Counted from the first letter of the stretch, positions 19,346-28,910 are shown. The stretch: 34,625 nucleotides of DNA from an uncultured Alphaproteobacteria bacterium (GCA_902826885.1 CADEGL010000037.1:1-34625); one strand, 5' to 3'. The notes: generated by a model not told the origin, from the sequence alone. Numbers and translations: made by a program.

Positions 19346-20089
19346 ATGGCTGACAAGCCCAGTTATCGCCGCGTGCTGCTGAAGCTCTCCGGCGAAGCCC
19401 TGATGGGCGACGGCGAATTCGGAATCGACCCCGCGGTTCTCGATCGCGTCGCCCAGGATGTAAAGGCCGTTCGCGACGCGGGCATCCAGGTCTGCATGGT
19501 GGTGGGCGGCGGCAACATCTTTCGCGGCTTGGCCGGAACCAGGACCGGCATCGACCGTGCGAGCGGCGACTACATGGGCATGCTGGCCACCGTGATCAAT
19601 GCGCTTGCGATGCAAAGCGCGATGGAGCGGATCGGCCTCCAGACGCGCGTTCAATCGGCCATCCCGATGAGCACCGTGTGCGAACCGTATATCCGCCGCC
19701 GCGCCGCGCGGCACATGGAAAAAAACCGGGTCGTGATTTTCGCCGCAGGCACCGGCAATCCGTTCTTCACGACGGACACGGCCGCGGCGTTGCGCGCGTC
19801 GGAGATGCGCTGCGACGCGCTTCTCAAGGGCACCAAGGTGGACGGCGTCTACAATGCCGATCCGGCCAAGGACACGAGCGCGGTGCGTTACGAGACGCTG
19901 ACCTACATGGATGTTTTGTCCAAGGATCTCAAGGTGATGGACGCTTCGGCCATCTCTCTGGCGCGCGAGAATAAGATACCGATCCTGGTTTTTTCGATAC
20001 AGAATGCCGGGTCGTTTGCCGACGTCATTTTCGGCAAGGGACGGCACACGATCATCACCGAAAAGGGAGCGTCCCATGGCTCACGGTGA
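19346..20089 (+). CDS. pyrH: UMP kinase
   Basis: Phosphorylates UMP to UDP; a hexameric amino-acid-kinase-fold enzyme in pyrimidine nucleotide synthesis. It has 247 residues with KLSGEALMG near the N-terminus, the nucleotide loop [10 protein letters not shown], the UMP-site segment [10 protein letters not shown] and [26 protein letters not shown] is also family-typical. I chose the ATG at 19346; a GTG 75 bases upstream is in frame but adds an unrelated extension. Its last 14 bases overlap the start of frr. Confidence 0.97.
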   Translation: MADKPSYRRVLLKLSGEALMGDGEFGIDPAVLDRVAQDVKAVRDAGIQVCMVVGGGNIFRGLAGTRTGIDRASGDYMGMLATVINALAMQSAMERIGLQTRVQSAIPMSTVCEPYIRRRAARHMEKNRVVIFAAGTGNPFFTTDTAAALRASEMRCDALLKGTKVDGVYNADPAKDTSAVRYETLTYMDVLSKDLKVMDASAISLARENKIPILVFSIQNAGSFADVIFGKGRHTIITEKGASHGSR

Positions 20090-20633
20090 CAGCGAGGACG
20101 TGAAGCGGCGCATGCGCAGCGCCGTCGATGTTTTTAAGAAGGAACTGGCCGGGCTTCGCACGGGCCGTGCGAGCGCCGCTCTTCTGGAGCCGATTACGGT
20201 CGAGGCTTATGGCGCCAGAATGCCGTTGTCCCAGTGCGGCACGGTCAGCGTGCCCGAGCCGCGCCTGCTCACCGTCCAGGTTTGGGACAGGGGGGTGGTG
20301 TCCGCGGTCGAGAAAGCCATTCGAGAAGGCGGACTTGGCCTCAATCCTCAGGTCGACGGCCAGCTTGTGCGCGTGCCGGTGCCTCAATTGAACGAAGAGC
20401 GCCGTAAAGAGCTGATCAAGGTCGCTCATAAGTACGCGGAACAGGGGCGGGTTTCCGTGCGCAACGTTCGCCGCGATGGCATGGACCATCTCAAGGCGTC
20501 GGAAAAAAAGGGTGAAATCACCCAGGATGATCACAAGCGTCAGTCGGAGGAATTGCAGAAAGTCACCGACGGCTTCGTCAAGGAAATCGACCAGCTTTTG
20601 GCGAAGAAGGAGCAGGAAATCGTCCAAGTCTGA
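20076..20633 (+). CDS. frr: Ribosome recycling factor
   Basis: Splits the post-termination ribosome together with EF-G. It has 185 residues, exactly the usual length, with [17 protein letters not shown], the C-terminal helix segment [16 protein letters not shown] and the ending helix [14 protein letters not shown]. The ATG at 20076 lies 14 bases inside pyrH and is preceded by AAAAGGGAG (20061-20069), a strong ribosome site within pyrH coding sequence. Adjacent pyrH-frr order is very widely conserved. Confidence 0.98.
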   Translation: MAHGDSEDVKRRMRSAVDVFKKELAGLRTGRASAALLEPITVEAYGARMPLSQCGTVSVPEPRLLTVQVWDRGVVSAVEKAIREGGLGLNPQVDGQLVRVPVPQLNEERRKELIKVAHKYAEQGRVSVRNVRRDGMDHLKASEKKGEITQDDHKRQSEELQKVTDGFVKEIDQLLAKKEQEIVQV

Positions 20634-20636
20634 TCG

Positions 20637-21368
20637 ATGACAGAGATGACAAGCCAGCCCAAGAACGGAGTTCCCCGTCACGTCGCCATCATCATGGACG
20701 GGAACGGGCGATGGGCCCGTGCGCGCGGTCTGCCACGCGCGGCTGGCCACAAGCGCGGCGCCGATGCCGTGCGGCGGGCGGTCGAAGGCGCGGTCGAGCT
20801 TGGCATCGATTATTTGACGCTCTACGGATTTTCCTCGGAAAACTGGAAGCGCCCCGTCGAGGAGGTCAACGACCTGATGGGGCTCTTGCGCCATTACCTG
20901 CGCAGCGAAATCGCGGAATTGCATGGGCGCGGCGTGCGGATCCGTTTCATCGGCGAGCGCGCGCAACTGGCGCCCGACATCGTCGCGCTGATCGGCCAGG
21001 CCGAACAGCAGACCTATAACAACACCGCGTTGAATCTGATCGTGGCGCTGAACTATGGCGGTCGCGGCGAGATCACCGCGGCGGCGCGATCCCTGGCGCG
21101 GGACGTGGCGAGCGGCCGCCGCCGCCCCGAAGATATCGACGAGGCCGTGTTCCAATCCCATCTCTCGACCACCGGTGTGCCGGACCCGGACGTCGTCATT
21201 CGCACCAGCGGCGAGAAGCGGATCAGCAACTTCCTTCTTTGGCAGTCGGCTTATGCCGAACTGGTCTTCATCGACACATTGTGGCCTGACTTCGGAAAAC
21301 AGGATTTCGAGAATGCCCTCCACGAATTCCATCGCCGCGAGCGCCGTTACGGTGCCGCAGGCGGCTGA
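20637..21368 (+). CDS. uppS: Undecaprenyl diphosphate synthase
   Basis: Cis-prenyltransferase making the C55 lipid carrier for peptidoglycan and O-antigen. It has 243 residues. The catalytic Asp is D21 in IIMDGNGRWA. Further motifs are LYGFSSENWKRP, ALNYGGRGEI and the C-terminal diphosphate-binding RTSGEKRISNFLLWQSAYAE. The start ATG at 20637 is 3 bases after the frr stop; a second ATG three codons later is also possible. The 3' end overlaps the likely start of cdsA. Confidence 0.97.
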   Translation: MTEMTSQPKNGVPRHVAIIMDGNGRWARARGLPRAAGHKRGADAVRRAVEGAVELGIDYLTLYGFSSENWKRPVEEVNDLMGLLRHYLRSEIAELHGRGVRIRFIGERAQLAPDIVALIGQAEQQTYNNTALNLIVALNYGGRGEITAAARSLARDVASGRRRPEDIDEAVFQSHLSTTGVPDPDVVIRTSGEKRISNFLLWQSAYAELVFIDTLWPDFGKQDFENALHEFHRRERRYGAAGG

Positions 21369-22173
21369 AGCTCCCAAAGGGGGCGCGCTTGTGCAGCGTG
21401 TGGTGTCGGCGCTCGTCCTCGCGGGCTTCGGCATGTTGTCTATCGAGGCGGGCGGAGTCCTGTTCTATTCCGCTGTTTTGCTCGTGGCGTCTCTTCTGAC
21501 TTGGGAATGGGCGCGCCTCGCGGATCGTTCCGCTATTCGCACAGGCATCGCGGGCGCCTCTCTTCTCGTCGTGCTGGCGATTGGCCTGGCGTTGGGTCCG
21601 TTTTCGCTGGCCTTCGGGCTGGTCGTCGCCGTCGCCGTGGTCTGGCTCGCTGTCGGCTTGATTGCGGCGCCCTCCGGACGCTGGGTCGCGCTCGGGATAC
21701 TTTATGTTGGCGCCTGGGCGGTGGCGGCCCTTTGGCTGCGGGCCGACCCCACGGGAGGGCGCGAGGCTGTCTTCTGGCTGGTCGCGGTTTGCATTGCCAC
21801 GGATACGGGCGCCTATTTCGTCGGGCGCGCGTTGCGCGGGCCGAAGCTGGCCCCGCGCTTGAGTCCGAACAAGACGTGGGCCGGTTGTGTCGGCGGCCTT
21901 TTGTGCGCGGGCGCCGTGGGCTATCTGGCCGCGCCCCATATGCGGATGTCCGACGCCTTTTTGTTGGCCGCGGCCAGCGTCGGTGTCTCCGTTGCCGCGC
22001 AAGTGGGCGACCTGCTGGAATCGGCGGCGAAGCGCCGCTTTGGCGCTAAGAACAGTGGCTTTTTGGTTCCTGGCCATGGCGGGCTGTTCGACCGTTTCGA
22101 CAGCATTGTCGGCGCCACCCTCGCGGTCGCCGTGGCCTGCCTGTTCATCGGGCGAAGCGTGATCCTATGGTGA
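21313..22173 (+). CDS. cdsA: Phosphatidate cytidylyltransferase
   Basis: Makes CDP-diacylglycerol from phosphatidate and CTP, the branch point for membrane phospholipids. It is an integral membrane protein with about seven to eight hydrophobic helices. The C-terminal signature is at 237-263: S-A-A-K-R, then K246-N247, then P-G-H-G-G-L-F-D-R-F-D. The consensus has Asp after the Lys (K-D); this protein has Asn. The start is uncertain. ATG 21313 gives 286 residues and overlaps uppS by 56 bases. GTG 21391 gives 260 residues, starts just before the first helix and has AAAGGGGG (21376-21383) 7 bases upstream. It overlaps dxr by 7 bases. Confidence 0.92.
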   Translation: MPSTNSIAASAVTVPQAAEAPKGGALVQRVVSALVLAGFGMLSIEAGGVLFYSAVLLVASLLTWEWARLADRSAIRTGIAGASLLVVLAIGLALGPFSLAFGLVVAVAVVWLAVGLIAAPSGRWVALGILYVGAWAVAALWLRADPTGGREAVFWLVAVCIATDTGAYFVGRALRGPKLAPRLSPNKTWAGCVGGLLCAGAVGYLAAPHMRMSDAFLLAAASVGVSVAAQVGDLLESAAKRRFGAKNSGFLVPGHGGLFDRFDSIVGATLAVAVACLFIGRSVILW

Positions 22174-23360
22174 AAGCAGATATGCCAAAGTCCGAGCCGA
22201 GACGGGTTACGATTCTGGGGTCGACCGGGTCGGTCGGCCGCAGCACGGTGGACATTCTGCAGCGCGCGCCGGAGCGCTTCCAGGCCGAGGCGCTGGCCGC
22301 GAACCGGAATGCGGACCTGCTGGCCCAACAGGCGCGCCAGCTCGGTTGCCGCATGGCCGTCGTGGCCGACCCCAGCCAGTACAAGGCCTTGAAGGACAAC
22401 CTGTTCGGCTCGCATATCGACGCGGCCGCCGGAGCGGAGGCGGTGGTGGAAGCGGCGGACCGGCCGGCGGAAGTCGTCATGGCGTCGATCGTCGGTGCGG
22501 CGGGACTCGAATCGACACTGGCCGCGGTGCGGCGCGGCGCGGTGGTCGCTCTGGCCAACAAGGAGACGTTGGTCTGTGCCGGCGATTTCGTGATGGAGGA
22601 GGTCAAACGCCACGGCGCGACGCTTCTGCCGGTTGATTCGGAGCACAGCGCGATCTTCCAGGTTTTCGACTTCCAGCAGCACGAGCGAATCAGCCGCATC
22701 ATGCTGACCGCTTCGGGAGGCCCGTTCCGCACGCGCGCCCTGACGGAGATGGCGTCCATGACGCCCGAGCAAGCCGTGGCGCATCCGAACTGGAGCATGG
22801 GGGCCAAGATCTCGGTCGATTCGGCGACGATGATGAACAAGGGTCTCGAAGTCATCGAGGCGCATCATCTGTTCCCGGTGCCCCAGGATCGAATCGAAGT
22901 CGTCGTCCATCCCCAGTCCGTCATTCACAGCATGGTCGAGTACGTGGATGGGTCGGTGCTGGCCCAACTCGGAACGCCGGATATGCGCACGCCGATTGCG
23001 TATGCGTTGGGTTGGCCGGAGCGAATCGAGGCGCCTTCCGCGCGCATCGATTTCGCGACGCTCGGGGCGTTGACGTTCGAGGCTCCCGACCCGGTTCGCT
23101 TTCCGGCGCTGCGGCTGGCCCGCGATGCATTGCGGGCGGGCGGTTCGGCGCCCACCGTGCTGAACGCGGCCAACGAGATCGCCGTGGGCGGTTTTCTCGA
23201 GCGCCGCATCGGGTTTCTCGATATCGCACGGGTGGTCGAAGAGACGCTGGCTGCGCTTCCGGTCGTTCCGATCACCGGGATCGCGATGGTGCGCGATATC
23301 GACGCGCAGGCGCGCGTCCGGGCGACACAGTTCGTCGAAGCCGGCTCCCGCGCGGCCTGA
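22167..23360 (+). CDS. dxr: 1-deoxy-D-xylulose 5-phosphate reductoisomerase
   Basis: Second step of the MEP isoprenoid pathway: DXP plus NADPH to MEP. It has 397 residues with the nucleotide-binding motif GSTGSVG (18-24), ANKETLVCAG, the metal site LPVDSEHSAIF, the flexible-loop region TASGGPFR and MNKGLEVIEAHHLF. It supplies precursors for the UppS reaction encoded two genes upstream. The ATG overlaps the cdsA stop (ATGGTGA); an ATG five codons later is an alternative. rseP follows after 2 bases. Confidence 0.97.
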   Translation: MVKADMPKSEPRRVTILGSTGSVGRSTVDILQRAPERFQAEALAANRNADLLAQQARQLGCRMAVVADPSQYKALKDNLFGSHIDAAAGAEAVVEAADRPAEVVMASIVGAAGLESTLAAVRRGAVVALANKETLVCAGDFVMEEVKRHGATLLPVDSEHSAIFQVFDFQQHERISRIMLTASGGPFRTRALTEMASMTPEQAVAHPNWSMGAKISVDSATMMNKGLEVIEAHHLFPVPQDRIEVVVHPQSVIHSMVEYVDGSVLAQLGTPDMRTPIAYALGWPERIEAPSARIDFATLGALTFEAPDPVRFPALRLARDALRAGGSAPTVLNAANEIAVGGFLERRIGFLDIARVVEETLAALPVVPITGIAMVRDIDAQARVRATQFVEAGSRAA

Positions 23361-23362
23361 CC

Positions 23363-24511
23363 ATGGATTTTCTTGCCAGCCTTGGTTCGGGCGTGGGCGG
23401 CTATGTCGTGCCGTTCCTCATCCTTTTGACGGTTCTCGTCTTCGTCCACGAGTCCGGCCACTACCTCGTGGCGCGTTGGAATGGCGTGCGGGTCGAAACC
23501 TTCTCGATCGGCTTCGGGCCAGAGGTCTTCGGGTTTAATGACCGCCACGGCACGCGTTGGAAATTCAGCCTGATTCCACTGGGCGGTTACGTGAAGATGT
23601 TCGGCGACCGGAACGCAGCCAGCATGCCCGACGACGAGGCGGTGGCCGCGATGTCGCCGGGAGACCGAAAGGTCGCCTTCGCCGAAAAGTCGGTCGGCCA
23701 GCGTGCCGCCATCGTCGCGGCCGGGCCGGCGGCCAACATTCTGTTCGCGATCGTCGTGTTCTCGGGCCTGTTCATGACCGAGGGCGAACCTTATACGCCA
23801 CCCGATATCAGCGCGGTCGAGCCGGGCAGCGCGGCCGCGGCGGCGGGCATCCAACCCGGCGACCGCATCGTCAGCATCAACGGCAGCGATGTTCGGCGTT
23901 TCGAGGACATCCGCCAGACAGTCCAGGTCGGCCTCGGCGCACCGCTCAAGATCGTCGTCCTGCGCGACGGACGGGAAATTGCCCTTGAAGCCCAGCCCGC
24001 CGTGGTGTCCGAGCACGACAAGCTCGGCAATAGCTATCAGCTTGGCCGCCTCGGTGTGCAGAGCAAGGGCTTGGCTTACGTCCGTCATGACCCGGCCACG
24101 GCGATATGGCGGGCCATGGTGGCGTCCTGGAACCAGGTTGAAGTGGCTGGAAAGGCCATCGGCCAGATGTTTTCGGGCGTCCGCAGCACCAAGGAAGTGG
24201 GAGGCCCCCTCCGGATCGCCTGGATGACGGGGGAGGTCGCCGAGGGTGGTTTCCTGGTCGCTCTGACTTTCGCCGCGATCCTCTCCGTCCACCTTGGGCT
24301 GATCAATTTACTGCCGGTCCCGATGCTGGATGGCGGTCACCTTTTGTTCTATGGAGCGGAGGCGTTGCGGGGGCGGCCGTTAGGGCCTCGGGCGCAGGAA
24401 TACGGTTTCCGTCTGGGCCTAGCCCTGGTATTGCTTTTGTTCGTATTCGCGACGTGGAACGACCTGGTCCACTTGCGTGTGGTGCAATTCTTCCAGGGAC
24501 TTGTGACCTGA
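23363..24511 (+). CDS. rseP: RIP metalloprotease RseP (site-2 protease family)
   Basis: Intramembrane zinc metalloprotease that in other proteobacteria cleaves anti-sigma factors and cleared signal peptides. It has 382 residues. The zinc motif HESGH is at 29-33 in the first helix, and the second ligand motif LLPVPMLDGGH is in the C-terminal membrane region. A PDZ domain is clear around 145-195 (VEPGSAAAAAGIQPGDRIVS). Only one PDZ is recognisable, against two in E. coli, which is common in alphaproteobacteria. bamA starts 26 bases downstream. Its own substrate is unknown; no anti-sigma gene is present here. Confidence 0.95.
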   Translation: MDFLASLGSGVGGYVVPFLILLTVLVFVHESGHYLVARWNGVRVETFSIGFGPEVFGFNDRHGTRWKFSLIPLGGYVKMFGDRNAASMPDDEAVAAMSPGDRKVAFAEKSVGQRAAIVAAGPAANILFAIVVFSGLFMTEGEPYTPPDISAVEPGSAAAAAGIQPGDRIVSINGSDVRRFEDIRQTVQVGLGAPLKIVVLRDGREIALEAQPAVVSEHDKLGNSYQLGRLGVQSKGLAYVRHDPATAIWRAMVASWNQVEVAGKAIGQMFSGVRSTKEVGGPLRIAWMTGEVAEGGFLVALTFAAILSVHLGLINLLPVPMLDGGHLLFYGAEALRGRPLGPRAQEYGFRLGLALVLLLFVFATWNDLVHLRVVQFFQGLVT

Positions 24512-24537
24512 CCTGGACAGCCCTCAGGGGGACCGAC

Positions 24538-26835
24538 TTGTCGCGCGCCGTAGGAGTAATTCTCCTCGCCATGACGCTCCTGTGCGCCTGGATGGCGCAT
24601 GGGCGTTCGGCGCATGCCCAGGCGCCGCCCAGCACTGGCGCGGCTATCGCCGAGATTCGGATCGAAGGGAATCAACGTATAGAGAGCGAGAGCATCGCCT
24701 CATACCTGGTATTGAAGCCGGGTGACCCTTTCGACCCCGTCCGGATGGACAAATCCTTGAAAGCGCTGTTCGACACCGGCCTGTTCGCCGATGTGACTCT
24801 GCGGCGAGAGGGCAACGCCCTGGTGATCCGCGTGGTTGAAAACCCGATCATCAATCGCATCGCCTTCGAGGGTAACGACAAGATCTCGGATGAAACCCTG
24901 AACCAGGAAGTCCAGCTTCGTCCGCGCGTCGTCTATACCCGGACGCGAGTCCAGAACGACGTAAAGCGCATTCTCGATCTATACCGCCGAAGCGGCCGGT
25001 TCGCGGCGACCGTGGAGCCCAAGGTCATCCCGCTGCCGCAGAACCGCGTTGATCTCGTTTTCGAGATCAATGAAGGCAAGGTGACCGCGATCGAGCGGAT
25101 TACCTTCATCGGCAACAAGGTTTTCGGCAGCTCGCGTTTGCGGTCGGTCACGCAGACGGTCGAATCGGCCTGGTGGCGGCTTTTGAGTTCGGACGACACC
25201 TACGATCCGGATCGCATCAATTACGACAAGGAACTTCTTCGCCGATTTTATCTGGCGAACGGCTATGCCGACTTCCGCGTCGTGTCGGCCGTGGCCGAAC
25301 TGGCGCCGGAACGGGAAGGGTTTTATGTCACCTTCACGGTGGAAGAGGGCGATCGTTACAAGTTCGGCAAGGTCGACCTGACGTCGACGCTGCGCAACCT
25401 GGAGGCCGAACGGCTCAAGGCACTGGTCGTGATGCACGACGGCGATTGGTACAACGCCGATCAGGTCGAGGCGACGGTGAACGCCATCACCGACTATGTC
25501 GGCACGCTGGGCTACGCCTTCGTCGATGTGCGCCCGATGGTCACGCGCGATCGTGAGAAAAAGACGATTTCCGTGACGTTCGACGTACGCGAAGGCCCGC
25601 GCGTTTTCGTCGAGCGCATCAACATTTCCGGCAACACGCGCACGATGGACAAAGTCATCCGGCGTGAGTTCCAGATCGTCGAAGGCGACGCTTTCAACAC
25701 CGCCAAGATGCGCCGTTCACAACAACGGCTGCGCAACCTGAACTTCTTCGAGACGGTCGATGTGACGAACGCGCCGGGATCGGCGCCGGATAAGACCGTC
25801 GTCGACGTGCAGGTGAAGGAAAAGTCGACCGGCGAATTGTCGTTGGGCGCTGGCTTCTCGACGACGGAAGGCGCGATCGGTAGCTTGGGTTTGAAGGAGA
25901 AGAACTTCCTAGGAAGCGGGCAGGAAGTCCGTGCGATGTTCCTCTTGTCCCAGCGGACGAGCGAAATCGACCTGGGTATTTTCGAACCTTATTTCCTGGA
26001 CCGTAACCTGTCGGCGGGCTTGGACCTGTTCCGCATCACGCGCGACCGCGAATCGCAGAGCTCGTTCAACGAAAAAGACACCGGCGGCAAGATCCGCATG
26101 GGTTACGAAATTGTGGAGCCGTGGAGCCAGCAGCTTCACTTGACCGTCCAGGAACAGGACATCAACAACATCAATTCCAACGCCGCGACATTCATTCAGG
26201 AGCAGGCGGGCAGTGCGTTCCTGAACGAGTTCGGGCAAGACCTGCTCTACGATCAGCGTGACAACCGGCTCGATCCGACGGATGGCTATTTCTTCAAGAT
26301 CGGCGCCGATATCGCGGGCCCGGGCGATCAGCAATATGTCCGCGGCCGTATCGAAGGCGGTAATTACTACCCCATTGCCGATGAATGGGTGGCCAGCCTG
26401 ACCGGTGAAGCGGGCGTCATCGAGACGCTGAATGGCAAGACAATTCGTCTGCTGAACCGCTATTTCCTAGGTGGTGACAACCTGCGCGGCTTTGCGGTCG
26501 CGGGCGTCGGTCCGCGCGACGTCGCATCCAGCGACGCACTGGGCGGCACCTGGTTCTATGCCGGCACGGCGGAACTCAGCTTCCCGATCGGCTTGCCGAA
26601 GGAGTTCGGTATTTTGGGCAAGCTGTTCACGGACTTTGGCAGCGTCGGCGCTGGCGACCTTACGCAATGGGACGCGTATACTTATAACGACCCAGCTATT
26701 CGCGCTTCGATCGGCGTGGGTATCGGTTGGCGCTCGCCGTTCGGACCGATTCGTGTTGACTTCGCGAAGGCCGTCCTTAAACAGGACTTCGACAAGACGG
26801 AAAACATCCGCCTCAGCTTTGGGACAAAGTTTTGA
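24538..26835 (+). CDS. bamA: Outer membrane protein assembly factor BamA
   Basis: Core of the beta-barrel assembly machine in the outer membrane (Omp85 family). It has 765 residues: a signal peptide (about 1-28, ending SAHA-Q), five POTRA domains (about 35-430) and a C-terminal barrel ending in Phe, the usual outer-membrane sorting signal. The loop-6 motif is LRGF at 649-652 (VRGF in E. coli). I chose the TTG at 24538. It has AGGGGGA (24526-24532) 5 bases upstream and gives a complete signal peptide; the first in-frame ATG after it (24571) would cut the signal. An ATG at 24454 inside rseP would lengthen the leader implausibly. Confidence 0.96.
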   Translation: MSRAVGVILLAMTLLCAWMAHGRSAHAQAPPSTGAAIAEIRIEGNQRIESESIASYLVLKPGDPFDPVRMDKSLKALFDTGLFADVTLRREGNALVIRVVENPIINRIAFEGNDKISDETLNQEVQLRPRVVYTRTRVQNDVKRILDLYRRSGRFAATVEPKVIPLPQNRVDLVFEINEGKVTAIERITFIGNKVFGSSRLRSVTQTVESAWWRLLSSDDTYDPDRINYDKELLRRFYLANGYADFRVVSAVAELAPEREGFYVTFTVEEGDRYKFGKVDLTSTLRNLEAERLKALVVMHDGDWYNADQVEATVNAITDYVGTLGYAFVDVRPMVTRDREKKTISVTFDVREGPRVFVERINISGNTRTMDKVIRREFQIVEGDAFNTAKMRRSQQRLRNLNFFETVDVTNAPGSAPDKTVVDVQVKEKSTGELSLGAGFSTTEGAIGSLGLKEKNFLGSGQEVRAMFLLSQRTSEIDLGIFEPYFLDRNLSAGLDLFRITRDRESQSSFNEKDTGGKIRMGYEIVEPWSQQLHLTVQEQDINNINSNAATFIQEQAGSAFLNEFGQDLLYDQRDNRLDPTDGYFFKIGADIAGPGDQQYVRGRIEGGNYYPIADEWVASLTGEAGVIETLNGKTIRLLNRYFLGGDNLRGFAVAGVGPRDVASSDALGGTWFYAGTAELSFPIGLPKEFGILGKLFTDFGSVGAGDLTQWDAYTYNDPAIRASIGVGIGWRSPFGPIRVDFAKAVLKQDFDKTENIRLSFGTKF

Positions 26836-26837
26836 TC

Positions 26838-27398
26838 ATGATCATGCGCAAATTCACTTCGCTCGTCGTGGCCGCGTTCCTTTTGGGCGCGTCCGGGGTT
26901 GCCCATGCTGCGCCTGCCAAGGTGCCCGCGCCGCAGATTGCAGTGCTCGACGTCGCTCTCATCATGCGCGACTCGACGGCCGCCGCTGGCGTGCGAAGCC
27001 AGATGGAGAAATTCCAGCAGCAGTTCCAGACCGAGATCGGCGCCCAAGAAAATGCGCTGCGGCAAGCCGATCAGGACCTGGCGCAGAAAAAGGCGGTCCT
27101 CTCCCAGGAAGCCTTCCAGCAGCAGGCGCAGGAGTTTCAGAAAAAAGTCACCGCGCTTGGCGAGTTGGTCCAGAAGCGCAAGAAGCAGCTCGACGATGCC
27201 TACGGCGTCTCCATGAAGCAGATTCAGGACGCCTTGATGGACGTCGTGCAGGCGCAGATGCGCGAATCAGGCGTCAATGTCGTTCTGCCGCGCTCGATGG
27301 TGGTGGACGTTTCCAAGGACATGGACATCACGCAGGAAACCTTGAAGCGCCTCAACCAGAAATTGCCGTCCGTTAAAGTGGCCGTCGCCAACCAATAG
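26838..27398 (+). CDS. skp: OmpH/Skp family periplasmic chaperone
   Basis: Predicted periplasmic holdase carrying unfolded outer-membrane proteins to BamA. It has 186 residues with a signal peptide (KFTSLVVAAFLLGASGVAHA) and a mature start in a small beta domain (QIAVLDVALIMRDS). A long Gln/Lys/Glu-rich coiled coil follows (about 55-120, forming the Skp tentacles), then a closing beta segment. The start is uncertain among ATG 26838, ATG 26844 and TTG 26832, all close to the bamA stop; the mature protein is the same in each case. Position after bamA is classic. Confidence 0.92.
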   Translation: MIMRKFTSLVVAAFLLGASGVAHAAPAKVPAPQIAVLDVALIMRDSTAAAGVRSQMEKFQQQFQTEIGAQENALRQADQDLAQKKAVLSQEAFQQQAQEFQKKVTALGELVQKRKKQLDDAYGVSMKQIQDALMDVVQAQMRESGVNVVLPRSMVVDVSKDMDITQETLKRLNQKLPSVKVAVANQ

Positions 27399-27412
27399 TT
27401 TGATTGGCGAAC

Positions 27413-28435
27413 ATGGCCGACGCGCGCTTTTTCAAGGTTCAAGGTCCATTCACGGTCGGCCAGATCGCGGCAATTGCTAAGGCCGAACTGGCCGATCCCG
27501 GATTGGCCACGCGCGTCATCACGGACGTGGCGCCCTTGGAGGCTGCCAGCGGCGAGCATCTGAGCTTTCTGGACAACAAGTTGTATGTCGATGCCTTCGC
27601 GCGCACGCAGGCCGGCGCGTGTATCGTTGCCGCCGAACACAAGGATCGTGCTCCGGCGGGCACGGCGCTGCTCTTCTCGCAATACCCTTATCGTAGCTAT
27701 GCGCTGGCGGCCCAGGCTTTCTATCCGCCGGTCAAAGCGGCCGCGTCCAGGCATCCGTCCGCCATCATCGATCCCAGCGCTCAGCTGGGTGAGGGCTGCG
27801 TGATCGAAGCCGGCGTCGTCATCGCCGCCCGGGCCGTGCTTGGGCATGGTTGCCATATCGGCCCGAACGCCGTGCTGGGAGAGGCTATCGAATTGGGAGA
27901 AGGCTGCACGGTGGGGGCTTGCGCGTCGTTGAGCCACTGCGTTGTCGGCGCGCGCGTCACGATCTTCCCAGGCGTGCGGATTGGGCAGGCCGGGTTCGGT
28001 TTCGCGGTATCGGCCGAGGGGGTAACCAAGGTTCCGCAACTGGGCCGCGTGGTGATCGAGGACGATGTCGAAATCGGCGCCAACACCACGATCGACCGGG
28101 GCGCAGGGCCGGATACGGTCATCGGACGGGGCACGATGATTGATAATTTGGTTCAGATCGGGCACAACGTGCGCATCGGGAAAGGCTGCATCCTAGCAGG
28201 CCAAGTTGGGGTTTCCGGCAGCACGCGGATCGAGGATTACGCGATGTTGGGCGGGCAGGCCGGCTTGGTCGGCCATCTCACGATCGGCAAGGGCGCGCGG
28301 ATCGGCGCGCAAGCGGGTATCTTCCGGGATATCCCCGCTGGCGAAACCGTCGCGGGCAGTCCGGGTGTTCCCGTCCGCCAGTTTTTCCGTGAGGTAGCGG
28401 CGGTTCAGCGGTTGGCTAAGGGGAAAGGCAAGTGA
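27413..28435 (+). CDS. lpxD: UDP-3-O-(3-hydroxyacyl)glucosamine N-acyltransferase
   Basis: Third step of lipid A synthesis: adds the N-linked hydroxyacyl chain from acyl-ACP. It has 340 residues with an N-terminal uridine-binding domain (about 1-105) followed by left-handed beta-helix hexapeptide repeats (about 110-315). The catalytic His is H251 in [27 protein letters not shown] is the family hallmark. I chose ATG 27413; a TTG three codons upstream is in frame. fabZ starts one base after the stop. Confidence 0.96.
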   Translation: MADARFFKVQGPFTVGQIAAIAKAELADPGLATRVITDVAPLEAASGEHLSFLDNKLYVDAFARTQAGACIVAAEHKDRAPAGTALLFSQYPYRSYALAAQAFYPPVKAAASRHPSAIIDPSAQLGEGCVIEAGVVIAARAVLGHGCHIGPNAVLGEAIELGEGCTVGACASLSHCVVGARVTIFPGVRIGQAGFGFAVSAEGVTKVPQLGRVVIEDDVEIGANTTIDRGAGPDTVIGRGTMIDNLVQIGHNVRIGKGCILAGQVGVSGSTRIEDYAMLGGQAGLVGHLTIGKGARIGAQAGIFRDIPAGETVAGSPGVPVRQFFREVAAVQRLAKGKGK

Positions 28436-28436
28436 C

Positions 28437-28910
28437 GTGAACGACGTGAGCCCGCGCGAAGCGGTGACGGGAATCGAAATCGACATCACGCGGATCATGG
28501 AAATGATCCCGCACCGATATCCGTTCCTCATGATCGACCGCGTCGTCGACGTGATCTCGAACGTCAGTGCCATCGGCGTCAAGCAGGTTTCGTACAACGA
28601 ACCCTATTTCCAGGGCCATTTCCCGCAGCGTCCGGTGATGCCCGGCGTCTTGATCGTCGAGGCCATGGCGCAGACGGCGGCTGTTTTGGTTGTTCACACG
28701 CTGGGGCCCGACGCGGAAGGGAAGCTGGTCTACTTCATGTCGGTGGATAACGCGCGTTTCAGGAAGCCGGTATTTCCTGGCCAGACGCTGATGATCCACG
28801 TCAGAAAAGACCGCAACCGCGGCAATGTTTGGCGTTTCATCGCCGAGGTGAAGAGCGATGGCGTGCTCGTGGCCGAGGCGACCTATTCGGCGATGATTCT
28901 GGATGACTGA
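28437..28910 (+). CDS. fabZ: 3-hydroxyacyl-ACP dehydratase FabZ
   Basis: Dehydrates 3-hydroxyacyl-ACP in fatty acid elongation, competing with LpxA and LpxD for hydroxyacyl-ACP. It has 157 residues, hot-dog fold. The active-site His H61 lies in [11 protein letters not shown] and Glu E75 in VEAMAQ. The N-terminal [12 protein letters not shown] is conserved. It starts with GTG at 28437, one base after the lpxD stop, with a purine-rich AAGGGGAAAGG upstream. It overlaps lpxA by 8 bases (ATGACTGA), so the two competing enzymes are probably co-translated. Confidence 0.96.
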   Translation: MNDVSPREAVTGIEIDITRIMEMIPHRYPFLMIDRVVDVISNVSAIGVKQVSYNEPYFQGHFPQRPVMPGVLIVEAMAQTAAVLVVHTLGPDAEGKLVYFMSVDNARFRKPVFPGQTLMIHVRKDRNRGNVWRFIAEVKSDGVLVAEATYSAMILDD

